A stretch of DNA of 64,000 nucleotides. Origin: Modestobacter versicolor (GTDB lineage Bacteria; Actinomycetota; Actinomycetes; Mycobacteriales; Geodermatophilaceae). Both the position numbers and the translations under genes were made by a program. Shown here one piece after another: positions 33,064 through 42,430 of this stretch. The notes under the pieces were generated by a model. The model was not told where the DNA came from. It searched no databases and saw only the letters and a program-made list of their open reading frames with translations. The stretch spans positions 3,162,001-3,226,000 of the forward strand of contig NZ_JACIBU010000001.1 in assembly GCF_014195485.1 (NCBI RefSeq), given 5' to 3'. Each line of letters starts with the position of its first letter. Position 1 is the stretch's first letter.

Positions 33064-33155
33064 GGAGTGCTCCCTGTGGTTGCTCGGTGGTCCGCCTGGA
33101 GAACAGGCGGGGAGGTGGATCTATGCCGCGTGCGGGCGCGGCGGCCGGGTGGTGC

Positions 33156-34163
33156 TCAGCGCTCGTCGAAGGTCTCGGCGAGCCAGCGCTCGGCGTCGAT
33201 CGCGGCGGCCGCACCGGTGCCGGCCGAGGTGATCGCCTGCCGGTAGATGTGGTCGACGACGTCACCGCAGGCGAAGACGCCCTCGATGTTCGTGCGCGTG
33301 GTCGGGTGGTCGACGACGACGTAGCCCTCGTCGTCCAGCTTCAGCTGGCCGACGAACAGCTCCGTGCGCGGGTCGTGCCCGATCGCGACGAACAGCCCGG
33401 TGACCGGCAGCTGCTCGGTCGCGCCGGTGGCGACGTCGGTCAGCTCGACCGCCGCCACGGTCTGCTCGCCGTGGACGTCGGTGACCTGCTTGCCCAGCGC
33501 CCAGCGGATCTTCTCGTTGTCCAGAGCGCGCTTCTGCATGATCTTCGAGGCGCGCAGCTCGGGACGGCGGTGCACCACGGTGACCGACTTGGCGAAGCGG
33601 GTCAGGAAGGTGGCCTCCTCCATCGCGGAGTCGCCACCGCCGACGACCACGATGTCCTGGTCGCGGAAGAAGAAGCCGTCGCAGGTGGCGCAGGCCGACA
33701 CCCCGCGGCCGAGCAGGCGCTGCTCGTTGTCCAGGCCGAGGTAGCGGTACTTGGAGCCGGTGGCGACGATGACCGCGTGCGCGAGGTGCACCTCGTCGCC
33801 GACCTTGACCACCTTGGGGTCGGCCGTCAGGTCGACCTCGGTGACGTCACGGGCGACGAGCTCGGCACCGAAGCGCTCGGCCTGGGTGCGCATGTCGTCC
33901 ATGAGCTGGGGGCCCTGGATGCCCTCGGGGAACCCGGGGAAGTTCTCCACCTCGGTGGTGGTCATCAGCGCGCCGCCGAACTGCGAGCCCTCGAACACCA
34001 GCGGGTGCAGGTTCGCGCGGGCGGCGTAGGTCGCGGCCGTGTACCCGGCCGGACCGGACCCGATGATGATCAGGTCGCGGATCCCGTCGTGCTCCGCCGG
34101 CGGGATGGCGGGCGGGCCGTCGGTCGAGACCGCGGGGCCGGGAGTGGGCTGGTCGTTCGTCAC
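33156..34163 (-). CDS. trxB: Thioredoxin reductase
   Basis: The 335-residue flavoprotein has FAD motif [13 protein letters not shown], redox pair CATC (C158 and C161) and the NADPH motif [13 protein letters not shown]. It reduces thioredoxin with NADPH. The start is GTG 34163 rather than GTG 34172: the -10 of the SigR-like promoter ends at 34173, so the transcript should begin near 34163-34166, after the upstream codon. The gene order murJ-pseudokinase-trxB-trxA-cwlM is actinobacterial. SigM, usually found here, is absent. Confidence 0.95.
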   Translation of the reverse strand: MTNDQPTPGPAVSTDGPPAIPPAEHDGIRDLIIIGSGPAGYTAATYAARANLHPLVFEGSQFGGALMTTTEVENFPGFPEGIQGPQLMDDMRTQAERFGAELVARDVTEVDLTADPKVVKVGDEVHLAHAVIVATGSKYRYLGLDNEQRLLGRGVSACATCDGFFFRDQDIVVVGGGDSAMEEATFLTRFAKSVTVVHRRPELRASKIMQKRALDNEKIRWALGKQVTDVHGEQTVAAVELTDVATGATEQLPVTGLFVAIGHDPRTELFVGQLKLDDEGYVVVDHPTTRTNIEGVFACGDVVDHIYRQAITSAGTGAAAAIDAERWLAETFDER

Positions 34164-34172
34164 AGGCGGCAC

Positions 34173-34198
34173 AACCGACAGGGTAGGGGCGCTATTCC
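34173..34198 (-). promoter_or_regulatory. SigR/SigH-type promoter for trxB-trxA
   Basis: On the minus strand GGAAT (34198-34194) is followed by exactly 18 nt and GTT (34175-34173). This is the consensus for the thiol-stress sigma factor SigR (Streptomyces) or SigH (Mycobacterium), whose best-known target is trxBA. It supports oxidative induction. Confidence 0.88.
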
Positions 34199-34238
34199 AC
34201 GGTGTCCCACGGGTCGCCCGTGAGCCGGAAGGCCGGGA

Positions 34239-35891
34239 TCAGCCCGCTGCGGTGACCGTGACCTCGGCCAGGTCGGCGCCGAAGCCGTCGTCGTTGGCGA
34301 CCAGCCCGGTCACCCACACCAGCACGTAGCGGGTGGAGACCGGCTCGGCGAAGGTGAGCTCGTCGGTGCCGCTGAGCTCGGCGTCGGTGGCGACGGTGAA
34401 CGCGTCCAGGTCGCCGTCGGGCGTGCCGCCGGTGCGCACCTCGACCGTGGCGCCGGGGGTGGTGGTGGTCAGGGTGACGCCGGCCAGCGACTGCTCGCTG
34501 CCCAGGTCGTAGACGATGCCCACGCCGGGCTTGAGGTTCCCGAAGTCGGCCGAGCCCCGGTAGTTCAGCGTCGACCAGGTGGTCGTCGGGTCGCCGTCGA
34601 AGGTCAGCGGGACCTCGTCGTCGTTCTCCGGCTCGCCGTCGCCGAACGGGTCGAACACGCCGGCCGAGGCGATGGTGGCCGGCGCACCGGCCGCCGGGGC
34701 CGAGCTGGACGCCGGACCGCCGGTCGTCGCGCTGCCGGACGGCGGGGTGGAGCCGGCGCCGTCCTGGTCGACGTTGCCGGCGACCGAGAGCACGTTGTTG
34801 CCGAACCAGAGGGCGGCCGCGATGACCAGGGCCAGCGCCATGACCAGCACCCCGGCGACGGCGAACCGGCGGCGGGCGGTGGTCGGCGGCCCGTCGTCGT
34901 CGGCCGGGTCGTCCTCGGCGGCGAAGGTCTCGCCCCAGTCGAGGTCGTCGTCCTCGTCGGCGGGGGCCGGGGGGCGGGCCGAGAGCGGGCGGGCCAGCCC
35001 CGCGCCGGGGACCGGCGGCAGGGTGTTGCGGTCCAGCCGCACGGGCTGCTCGCCGTCGGGGTCGTCGCGCCGGGCCTCCTCGGCGTCGACGAGGTCGCGG
35101 CGGTCGCGCAGCCGCCGCATCCAGCCGCTGTCGGTGAAGCCGTCGGGCCGCACGGCGTCCTGCGGGCCGGTGCCCGCGCCGGCACCGGGCCGGGGGCGCT
35201 CGGCCAGCAGCGAGGCCATGGTGCTGACGTTGGACAACCCGGTGGCCGGGTCGGTGGAGCGGGCCCGGCGGACCAGGGCGGCCAGGTCGGGGGAGCTGAT
35301 CACGGTGGGGCGCGCGCCGGGGAGGTCGGACCGCTCGCCGGTGAGGCACAGCTCCAGCAGCGCCCCCAGGGCGGCGATGTCGCCCTTCTCGGTGCCGCTG
35401 GCCGCCGGCACGGACAGCAGGCCGACCAGCCCGCCCGGGCGCAGCACGACGTGCTCGGGGGTCAGGCCGCCGACGGCGAGCCCCACCCGGTGGGCCTCGG
35501 CGACGCCCTCGGCGAGCCGGCGCACCAGGGCCCGGGCCTCGCGCTCGGGCAGCGGGCCCTCGGTGGCGAGCCGGTCGGAGAGCCGGGTGCCCTCGATCCA
35601 CTCGTTGACCACGTAGGCGGCGCCACCGGGCTCGGTGCCACCGGTGCCCTCGGCGGCGTCGTAGACCATCGAGAGGGCCGGGGTGGCCAGCCCGCCGGCG
35701 GTCAGGGCGCGGGTGATCCACTCCCGGGCGGCCGGACCGCCGGGGGTGTGCACGCGCAGCGCCACGTCACGGTTGAGCACCCGGTCGCGGGCGCGCCAGG
35801 AGCGGATGACGCCGGTCGGCGTCTCCTCGTCGGGGGCGACCTGGTCCAGCGGGCGGTAGCGGTCGGGCAGCCCGGTTGTCGTCGACGTCAC
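34239..35891 (-). CDS. Membrane pseudokinase with C-terminal discoidin-like domain
   Basis: The 550-residue product has a kinase-like fold (about 10-260) lacking catalysis. The HRD loop is replaced by GGLTPEHVVL, and no DFG or glycine loop is seen. A disordered segment, one membrane helix (about 345-367: RRFAVAGVLVMALALVIAAAL) and an outer beta-rich domain (about 420-550) follow. This is the architecture of the pseudokinase part of mycobacterial MviN (Rv3910), here encoded as a separate gene 70 bp after murJ. It probably regulates MurJ through FhaA-like phosphothreonine readers; that partner is not in the window. Confidence 0.87.
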   Translation of the reverse strand: MTSTTTGLPDRYRPLDQVAPDEETPTGVIRSWRARDRVLNRDVALRVHTPGGPAAREWITRALTAGGLATPALSMVYDAAEGTGGTEPGGAAYVVNEWIEGTRLSDRLATEGPLPEREARALVRRLAEGVAEAHRVGLAVGGLTPEHVVLRPGGLVGLLSVPAASGTEKGDIAALGALLELCLTGERSDLPGARPTVISSPDLAALVRRARSTDPATGLSNVSTMASLLAERPRPGAGAGTGPQDAVRPDGFTDSGWMRRLRDRRDLVDAEEARRDDPDGEQPVRLDRNTLPPVPGAGLARPLSARPPAPADEDDDLDWGETFAAEDDPADDDGPPTTARRRFAVAGVLVMALALVIAAALWFGNNVLSVAGNVDQDGAGSTPPSGSATTGGPASSSAPAAGAPATIASAGVFDPFGDGEPENDDEVPLTFDGDPTTTWSTLNYRGSADFGNLKPGVGIVYDLGSEQSLAGVTLTTTTPGATVEVRTGGTPDGDLDAFTVATDAELSGTDELTFAEPVSTRYVLVWVTGLVANDDGFGADLAEVTVTAAG

Positions 35892-35961
35892 GGACGCTGC
35901 CGACCCCCTGCTCGCTCACTGCCGGGGACGGCGTCCCCGGGTCAGGCGGCGCACGCCCCGG

Positions 35962-38082
35962 TCACCGTGACCGCCCGAGCCGCGCCCGGACGCCGGTCAG
36001 CGCGGCCCGGACCTCCGGGACGCCGACCACCACGGCACCCGCGACCACCGCGCTGCCGATGACCACGGTACCGAGGAGGACCGTCCCGAGCGAGCCCGGT
36101 ACCGACGTCCCCAGGGAGCGGCCGGCCAGCGACACCGCGGCCCACCCCAGCACGGCCGCCACCGCGGACACCAGCGCCATCCGCGCGACCGTCCGGCCGG
36201 CGTCCGGACCGCTGCGCACGCCCAGCTTGCGGCGCAGCGCGATGCTGCCGGCCAGCCAGCCCATCAGGTAGGTCGTGCTGGTGGCGATCATCAGCCCGGC
36301 GACGACGTCCTCGGGCCCGACCAGCGCCGGGACGAGCAGCAGCAGCGGCACCCGGACGGCGACCATCGCCAGCTGGATGAAGGTGGGGGTGCGGGCGTCC
36401 TTCATGGCGTAGAACACCCGCAGCTGCAGCAGGGTGACCGCCATCGGCAGCAGCCCGAACGCGCCCCAGGCCAGGGCGACGCCGATCGCGCGCGCCTGGT
36501 CGACGCTGGTGTTGCCGTAGCCGAAGGCCACCGTGGCGACCGCCGGGCCCAGCACGACCAGCAGCGCGGTGACCGGGAGCAGGCCGGTCGCCGAGAGGCG
36601 GGTGCCCAGGGTCAGGTCGGCGACCACGCCGTCCAGGTCGTGCCGGGCGGCCGCGCGGCTCATCCGCGGCAGCAGGGCGGTGAGCAGCGCGACGCCGATG
36701 ATCCCGTAGGGCATCTGGAACAGCAGGCTGGCGATCGCGAAGGCGGCCGAGCCCAGCCCCTCCGCGCGGCCGGCGGCGTTGGCCACCCGCATGGCGACGA
36801 TGACGCCCACCTGGCTGATCGCGGCGTAGGCGACCACCCAGAGGCCCAGCGAGCCGACCTCGGCCAGCCCGGTGCCGCGCAGCGCGAACCGCGGGCGCAG
36901 CGGCACCCCGGCCTTGCGCATCAGCGGCAGCAGCACGATCGACTGGACGGCGATCCCCGCCGTGGTGCCGATGCCCAGCAGCCAGACCTGGTACTCGCTG
37001 ATCGTGACCTCGGTCAGCTCGCCCGGCCCGCTGGCGGCGATGAACAGCAGGCCGGTGGCGATGACGACCACGTTGTTGAGCACCGGGGCCCAGGCGGGGG
37101 CGCCGAAGACGCCGCGCGAGTTGAGCACCGCGGTGACCAGCGCGCCCAGGCCGTAGAAGACGATCTCGACCAGCAGCAGCCGGGCCAGCCAGTTGGCCAG
37201 CGCCACCTGCTCGGCGTTCCCGGAGATGTCCGACAGCCGGGTCAGCAGCGGGGCGGCCAGCACGGCGAGCCCGGTGATCACCAGCAGCCCGGCGGTGGCG
37301 ACGGTCATCAGCCGCTGCGCGTAGCCGACGCCGCCGTCCCGGTCGCGTTCCTGGGCCTGCACCAGCAGCGGGACGACGACGGAGGACAGCACCCCGCCCA
37401 GCAGCAGCTCGTAGACCAGGTTGGGCAGCGTGTTCGCGGTGTTGTACGCGTCGTTGACCAGGCCGACGCCGAGCGCCGCGGCGATCACCACGGTGCGCAG
37501 CAGCCCGGTGAGCCGGCTGACCAAGGTGGCCACGGCCATGGTCCCGGCCGCGCGCAGGATGCCGCCGCTCGCGCCGGGGGCGCCCTCGCGGAGCTCGGTG
37601 GCCGCCTCGTCCTCGTCCTCGGCCGGCTGGACGACCGGGAACGCCGGGATCAGCTGGGTGTCGTCGGGGCCCGGCACGAACCGGCGCACCCGGGTGGGCG
37701 GGGGCACCGGTGGCAGCACGGTGCGCCGCCGGGGGGCCTCGGCGACGACGGGAGGGGCGACGAGAGGGGCGACGGGAGGGGCGACGGGTGGCGCGACCGG
37801 GGGTGCGACGGGGGGCGCGGCCGGGGGGGCCGGGACCACCGCGGGCCGGGAGCCGGTCGGCGGGGGCACCGGCGGCAGCGGGCGGGGCCGGGCAGCCGGC
37901 ACCGCGGGCCGGGCGCCGGTCGCCGGCCGCGAGGCGGGGGGCACCGGCGGGCGCCCGGCGGCGGGTGGCGCGGGCACGTTCTTGTACGGCGGCGGGGGCA
38001 GCGGCACCGCAGGCCGCGGCCGCCCGCGTGGCGGGTCGGCCTGCTGGTCCTCGCGCGCGCCGGCCCCGGGGCCGCCGGTCAC
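35962..38082 (-). CDS. murJ: Lipid II flippase MurJ
   Basis: The 706-residue product has a Pro/Ala-rich cytoplasmic head (1-175) and 14 membrane helices. Family motifs include SRLTGLLRTVVIAAALG with DAYNTANTLPNLVYELLLGG, and LLPRMSRAAARHD. MurJ flips lipid II across the membrane. GTG 38082 overlaps the DUF6049 stop as GTGA. The head contains six tandem 12-bp units encoding Ala-Pro-Pro-Val repeats (37746-37817). Confidence 0.95.
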   Translation of the reverse strand: MTGGPGAGAREDQQADPPRGRPRPAVPLPPPPYKNVPAPPAAGRPPVPPASRPATGARPAVPAARPRPLPPVPPPTGSRPAVVPAPPAAPPVAPPVAPPVAPPVAPLVAPPVVAEAPRRRTVLPPVPPPTRVRRFVPGPDDTQLIPAFPVVQPAEDEDEAATELREGAPGASGGILRAAGTMAVATLVSRLTGLLRTVVIAAALGVGLVNDAYNTANTLPNLVYELLLGGVLSSVVVPLLVQAQERDRDGGVGYAQRLMTVATAGLLVITGLAVLAAPLLTRLSDISGNAEQVALANWLARLLLVEIVFYGLGALVTAVLNSRGVFGAPAWAPVLNNVVVIATGLLFIAASGPGELTEVTISEYQVWLLGIGTTAGIAVQSIVLLPLMRKAGVPLRPRFALRGTGLAEVGSLGLWVVAYAAISQVGVIVAMRVANAAGRAEGLGSAAFAIASLLFQMPYGIIGVALLTALLPRMSRAAARHDLDGVVADLTLGTRLSATGLLPVTALLVVLGPAVATVAFGYGNTSVDQARAIGVALAWGAFGLLPMAVTLLQLRVFYAMKDARTPTFIQLAMVAVRVPLLLLVPALVGPEDVVAGLMIATSTTYLMGWLAGSIALRRKLGVRSGPDAGRTVARMALVSAVAAVLGWAAVSLAGRSLGTSVPGSLGTVLLGTVVIGSAVVAGAVVVGVPEVRAALTGVRARLGRSR
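37746..37817. repeat. Six tandem 12-bp units in murJ
   Basis: The consensus is CGACGGGAGGGG on the plus strand. The first three units differ by at most one base; the last three drift. They encode an APPV repeat in the cytoplasmic head, a place where slippage could change length without frameshift. Confidence 0.8.
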
Positions 38083-40421
38083 ACCGGGCTCCGGGTGGGC
38101 GGCACCGCGGAGACGCCGTCGAGCAGCGGGTCGGCCTCGGGCTCGCCGCGGCGGCGCTTGAGCACGAACCGGACCGCGCGGCGCAGGAAGAGCAGGCCGA
38201 GCAGCGCGGCCGCGCCGATGGTGATGCCGAGGGTGATCGGCCCGTAGGCGGTGCTCTTGACCTGCATCTGCACGTCGTCGCCCAGCGGCTCTCCGCCGGG
38301 CGTCGTCAGCCGGGCGGTGACGGCGAAGCCACCGGACTGCCGGACGTGCGCGGGCACCTGCAGGGTGGTCCGGGAGGAGGGCTCCAGGGTGGTGACGCCG
38401 ATGTCGTCGGTGGTGAGCCCGACGTTGCCGCGCGCCTGCAGCTCCAGCCGCACGTCGACGGCGAAGGGCAGGTCGTTCTGCACGGTCAGCACCAGCGGGG
38501 CGTCGCTGGAGGCCAGGCTGTACGTGCCGTCGACCGGCGCGAGCAGGGTCACCTGGTCGCGCAGCTGCGCCACGGTGTCCCGCAGGTCGGCGGCGGAGGC
38601 GGCGAAGCCCTCGGGGTCGGTGCGCCACTGCGCCGAGCCGGCCCGGGCGATGGCGGCGTCGTAGCCGGCCAGCACCGCGTCGGTGTCGCCGACGACGGCG
38701 TCGGCGAAGTCGTCGCGCACCCGCATGGTCTCGGTGATGCCGGCCAGCCCGTCGGCCGGCAGCCGGGCCCCGGTGCTGTCGCCGGCAGCCAGGTCACCGG
38801 CGGCGACCGACGGCCCGTCGGCCAGCGCGTCCAGCGAGCCGGCGGCCAGCCAGGGCTGGGTCGCGGTGTCGGAGATCATCGCCGCCACGGTCGCCGGGTC
38901 GGGGTCGACCCGGCGGGGCGGGGTGACCAGCACGGTCTGCGGGGTGCCGGGCTCGCGCGCGGCGAGCTGACCGGTCAGCGCCGCCAGCTCGGCCAGGTAG
39001 CGCTGCTCGACCAGCCGGCCGTCGCCGGACCCGGGCGTCGCGTCCGCCACGACGTCGGTGAGCCGGCTGTCGGCGACCAGCACCGAGATGTCGCCGCCGG
39101 CGGTGGTCAGCGTGCTGCGTGCGGCGGCCGGCTCGCCCCCGCCGCCGACGGCGAGGTCGCCGTCGGTCAGCGCGGTGTCGGGCAGCACCACGGTCTCGAC
39201 GCCGCCGGCCTGCAGCGTGTCCAGCGTGGGTGCGGACACGGTCGTGCCCGCCGGCCAGGCGAGGTCGGTGCGCGGGTCGACGCCGAGGACCTCGCGGACG
39301 ACCGCGGCCCCGGCGCCCGGGCCGCCCTCGGCACCGGCCGGTGCGCCCTCGCCCGCCGGGGTGCCGGCGTCGTCGCCGTCCGCCGGCTGGCGCGCGGTGC
39401 CCGTCGGGAGGCTGCGGGTGACCGCGGCGGCCTGGCCGGCGGTGACCAGGGCGTCGGCGTCGACGTCGGCGTAGCCGAGCGCGACCACCGGCAGCTCCCC
39501 GGCGAGCCGGCGCAGCCGGTCCAGCAGGTCCGCGGCGTCCTCGGTGCCGGAGCCGTCGCCGCCGCCGGCGCGGTAGGGGCCGGCGGCCATGACCGACAGC
39601 TCCTCCAGCAGTGCCGGGTCGACGGCCAGGGTCACCGGGACGGCGGGGTCGCCGTCGGCCGGTGCGGCGCCACCGGTGCGCGGCAGCTGCTCGAGCACCT
39701 CGACGGCCCGGTCCAGCCGGCCGCCGTCGGTGACCTCGTCGGCCAGCTCGTCGTCGGTGAAGGCGCCGGTGGCGTCCCGGTGCGGCCGGTCGGTGATCGG
39801 CCACAGCCAGGCGACCGTGGTGCGGGCGGCCGGGATCGGCTGCTCGAGGACCAGGTGGGTGGACTGCTGCCCGACGCGCTCGGGGGTGCCGCCGGTCGGG
39901 GTGCCGTTGAGGTTCACCAGCAGCGGGTAGACGCCGTCGGCGGTGAGCTGCAGGACGTCGGCGGTGGTCGTGTACGTGAAGGTCACCGAGTCGCCGGGCT
40001 CGAGCTCGCCGGGCACCTCCTGGAACTCGGTGGTGGCCACCGAGGCGTCGCCGGGGTCGGTGAGGTCGTCGACGAACTGCCGGCGGCTGGTCAGCACCTC
40101 ACCGCGCTGCACCCGCACGGCCAGGTCGGAGTAGGTCTCCGTGCTGTCGTTGACCAGCGTGACGCCGACCTCGATCGGCGAGCCCGGGGTGACCGTGCGC
40201 GGTTCGAGCCGGTTCACCGTGACCTGCACCGGCCGGCCGTCCGTGGAGCTGTCGACCGCGGGTGCGGCCTGCGCCGGTGCGGCCGGCAGGGCGCCGAGCA
40301 GCACGGTGCCGAGCACCAGCAGCGACGGGAGCACCCCGCCCCGGGCGGCGCAGGACGGCGGCGTCGCGGCGGAGGGGGTCCGGGGGCGGCCGTCGGCGCG
40401 GCCGGCGGCCCGCCGTGTCAC
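38079..40421 (-). CDS. DUF6049 family secreted/membrane protein
   Basis: The 780-residue product has an N-terminal signal ([18 protein letters not shown], ending AQA), a long extracellular region of beta-sandwich and alpha/beta domains, and one C-terminal membrane helix ([16 protein letters not shown]) with a basic tail. The family sits between MutT4-like and MurJ genes in actinobacteria (Rv3909). The function is unknown; context suggests cell-wall work with MurJ. GTG 40421 overlaps the NUDIX stop and its stop overlaps murJ, so the three genes are coupled. Confidence 0.9.
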   Translation of the reverse strand: MTRRAAGRADGRPRTPSAATPPSCAARGGVLPSLLVLGTVLLGALPAAPAQAAPAVDSSTDGRPVQVTVNRLEPRTVTPGSPIEVGVTLVNDSTETYSDLAVRVQRGEVLTSRRQFVDDLTDPGDASVATTEFQEVPGELEPGDSVTFTYTTTADVLQLTADGVYPLLVNLNGTPTGGTPERVGQQSTHLVLEQPIPAARTTVAWLWPITDRPHRDATGAFTDDELADEVTDGGRLDRAVEVLEQLPRTGGAAPADGDPAVPVTLAVDPALLEELSVMAAGPYRAGGGDGSGTEDAADLLDRLRRLAGELPVVALGYADVDADALVTAGQAAAVTRSLPTGTARQPADGDDAGTPAGEGAPAGAEGGPGAGAAVVREVLGVDPRTDLAWPAGTTVSAPTLDTLQAGGVETVVLPDTALTDGDLAVGGGGEPAAARSTLTTAGGDISVLVADSRLTDVVADATPGSGDGRLVEQRYLAELAALTGQLAAREPGTPQTVLVTPPRRVDPDPATVAAMISDTATQPWLAAGSLDALADGPSVAAGDLAAGDSTGARLPADGLAGITETMRVRDDFADAVVGDTDAVLAGYDAAIARAGSAQWRTDPEGFAASAADLRDTVAQLRDQVTLLAPVDGTYSLASSDAPLVLTVQNDLPFAVDVRLELQARGNVGLTTDDIGVTTLEPSSRTTLQVPAHVRQSGGFAVTARLTTPGGEPLGDDVQMQVKSTAYGPITLGITIGAAALLGLLFLRRAVRFVLKRRRGEPEADPLLDGVSAVPPTRSPV

Positions 40422-40894
40422 GCGCTGTCGGCCAGCAGGCCCGGCGCGCGCTCCACCAACGCGCGCTCGTCGGCGTAGGCCAGCCGCCCACCCAGCTCGG
40501 TCAACGGGACCCAGGCGACCTCGGTGACCTCCACGTCGGCGTCGGAGAGCACGCCGCCGACGGCCCGCAGCAGGAAGTGGTGCACCGTCTTGTGCACCCG
40601 GCGCCCGTCCGCGACGAACCAGAAGTCGATGATCCCGAGCGGGGCGACGACCTCGCCGATGATCCCGGTCTCCTCCGCGACCTCGCGGACGGCGGTGTCC
40701 TCCGGCGTCTCGCCCTCCTCGATGTGCCCCTTGGGCAGGGACCAGAGCAGGCGGCCACGGCGGTCGGTGCGGCCGATCAGTGCGGCGCGGGGGCCGGTCC
40801 CGTCGTCGTCGGCGACCACCAGGCCGCCGGCGGAGGTCTCGTCGACCCGGCGCAGGCGGCGGCCGGGGCGCTGCCGCCCGCCCGTCCCAGCCAT
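40418..40894 (-). CDS. NUDIX hydrolase (MutT4-like)
   Basis: The 158-residue product has an intact Nudix box, [23 protein letters not shown] in part (Gly, Glu, Arg-Glu and Glu-Glu positions all kept, about residues 56-78). Nudix enzymes cleave nucleoside diphosphate-linked compounds; the Rv3908 homologue shares this position. ATG 40894 lies 6 nt after a -10 (TACCCT), so the mRNA is probably leaderless. It heads the NUDIX-DUF6049-murJ-pseudokinase run. Confidence 0.92.
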   Translation of the reverse strand: MAGTGGRQRPGRRLRRVDETSAGGLVVADDDGTGPRAALIGRTDRRGRLLWSLPKGHIEEGETPEDTAVREVAEETGIIGEVVAPLGIIDFWFVADGRRVHKTVHHFLLRAVGGVLSDADVEVTEVAWVPLTELGGRLAYADERALVERAPGLLADSA

Positions 40895-40900
40895 GCCAGG

Positions 40901-40928
40901 AGGGTAGCGCGCGCAACCGCACTACCCT
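40901..40928. promoter_or_regulatory. Back-to-back leaderless promoters, NUDIX and pcnB
   Basis: An inverted repeat AGGGTAG (40901-40907) and CTACCCT (40922-40928) provides a TACCCT -10 for each direction. Start codons lie 6 nt (NUDIX) and 8 nt (pcnB) beyond. Each promoter's -35 zone covers the other's -10, so the two should interfere. Confidence 0.7.
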
Positions 40929-40936
40929 CGACCGTC

Positions 40937-42430
40937 GTGTCCGTAGAGCCGCCGCGTCGTCCCCCCGCCCTGCCCGTCCCCCCGGCGGTGCAGCAGACGG
41001 TGCGCGAGCTCGTCGAGGTCTCCCCCGTGCTCGTCGAGCTGGGCGAGCGCTTCACCGCCGCCGGCTTCCAGGTGCACCTGGTCGGCGGGTCGGTGCGCGA
41101 CGCCCTGCTGGCCGCCGGGTCGGCCGGGGCGGAGCCCGCCCGCCCGGTCGGCGACCTGGACCTGACCACCGACGCCCGCCCCGAGCAGACCCTCGAGGTG
41201 CTGCGCGGCTGGGCCAGTTCCACGTGGAACACCGGCATCGCCTTCGGCACCGTCGGCGCCGAGGTGCGCGGCGAGCGGGTGGAGATCACCACCTTCCGGG
41301 CCGACCGCTACGACCGGGAGTCGCGCAACCCCGAGGTGGCGTGGGGCAGCTCGCTCACCGAGGACCTGGCCCGCCGGGACTTCACGGTCAACGCGATGGC
41401 GGTCTCGCTGGGGCCCGACCGCGCGGTCACCGACCCCTTCGGTGGGCTCGGCGACCTGCTCGCCCGCCGGCTGCGCACCCCCGGGGCGGCCGTCGACTCC
41501 TTCGCCGACGACCCGCTGCGGATGCTGCGCGCGGTGCGCTTCGTCGCGCAGCTGGGGCTCACCCCGGACGACGAGGTGGTGGCGGCGATGACCTCGCTCG
41601 CGCCCGAGCTGGGCCGGATCACCGCGGAGCGGGTGCAGCACGAGTTCTCCCGGACGCTGCTCAACCCCTCCCCCCGCGCCGCGCTGGAGCTGTTCGTCTC
41701 GACCGGGCTGTCCGACGTCGTGCTGCCCGAGCTCTCCGCCCTGCGGATGGAGATCGACGAGCACCACCAGCACAAGGACGTCTACACGCACTCGCTGACA
41801 GTGCTCGACCAGGCGATCGAGCTCGAGCGCGCCGACCCCGAGGCACCCTCGCCGGACCTGGTGCTGCGGCTGGCCGCGCTGCTGCACGACATCGGGAAGC
41901 CGGCCACCCGCCGGCACGAGGCCCGCGGCCGGGTCTCCTTCCACCACCACGAGGTGGTCGGCGCCAAGCTGGTGCGCAAGCGGCTGGCCGCCCTGAAGTA
42001 CCCCAAGGACGTCATCGAGGCGGTCTCCCGGCTCACCTTCCTGCACCTGCGCTTCCACGGCTACGGCCGCGGGGAGTGGACCGACTCGGCGGTGCGCCGC
42101 TACGTCACCGACGCCGGTGACCTGCTGCCCCGGCTGCACAAGCTGGTCCGGTCGGACTGCACCACCCGGAACCGGAAGCGCGCCGCGTCGCTGTCGGCGA
42201 CCTACGACTCGCTCGAGGAGCGGATCGCCGAGCTGTCGCAGGCCGAGAACCTCTCCCGCATCCGGCCCGACCTCGACGGCAACCGGATCATGGAGCTGCT
42301 GGAGATCGGCCCGGGCCCGGAGGTCGGTCAGGCCTGGCGGTTCCTCAAGGACCTGCGGTTGGAGCGGGGGCCCTTGGCGCCCGAGGAGGCCGAGGCCGAG
42401 CTGCTCACCTGGTGGCGCGGCCGCTCCTGA
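40937..42430 (+). CDS. pcnB: CCA tRNA nucleotidyltransferase with HD domain
   Basis: The 497-residue product has the nucleotidyltransferase head (HLVGGSVRD, GDLDLTTDA, RRDFTVNAMA), RNA-binding domain RMLRAVRFVAQLG and an HD domain (LLHDIGKPATR). It adds or repairs tRNA 3' CCA; the tRNA genes in this window do not encode CCA. GTG 40937 is 8 nt after TACCCT, so it is probably leaderless. A perfect parS palindrome lies inside the gene at 41217-41230, encoding part of SSTWNTG. Confidence 0.93.
   Translation: MSVEPPRRPPALPVPPAVQQTVRELVEVSPVLVELGERFTAAGFQVHLVGGSVRDALLAAGSAGAEPARPVGDLDLTTDARPEQTLEVLRGWASSTWNTGIAFGTVGAEVRGERVEITTFRADRYDRESRNPEVAWGSSLTEDLARRDFTVNAMAVSLGPDRAVTDPFGGLGDLLARRLRTPGAAVDSFADDPLRMLRAVRFVAQLGLTPDDEVVAAMTSLAPELGRITAERVQHEFSRTLLNPSPRAALELFVSTGLSDVVLPELSALRMEIDEHHQHKDVYTHSLTVLDQAIELERADPEAPSPDLVLRLAALLHDIGKPATRRHEARGRVSFHHHEVVGAKLVRKRLAALKYPKDVIEAVSRLTFLHLRFHGYGRGEWTDSAVRRYVTDAGDLLPRLHKLVRSDCTTRNRKRAASLSATYDSLEERIAELSQAENLSRIRPDLDGNRIMELLEIGPGPEVGQAWRFLKDLRLERGPLAPEEAEAELLTWWRGRS
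41217..41230. promoter_or_regulatory. parS site inside pcnB
   Basis: The perfect GTTCCACGTGGAAC palindrome is embedded in coding sequence, about 14.6 kb from the parA-proximal sites. Intragenic parS sites are normal in other bacteria. Confidence 0.85.

Noticed and set aside
37746-37817. Tandem 12-bp units as a CRISPR or regulatory array
   Set aside because: There are no spacers, the unit is too short, and it is in frame in murJ encoding a Pro-Val repeat.
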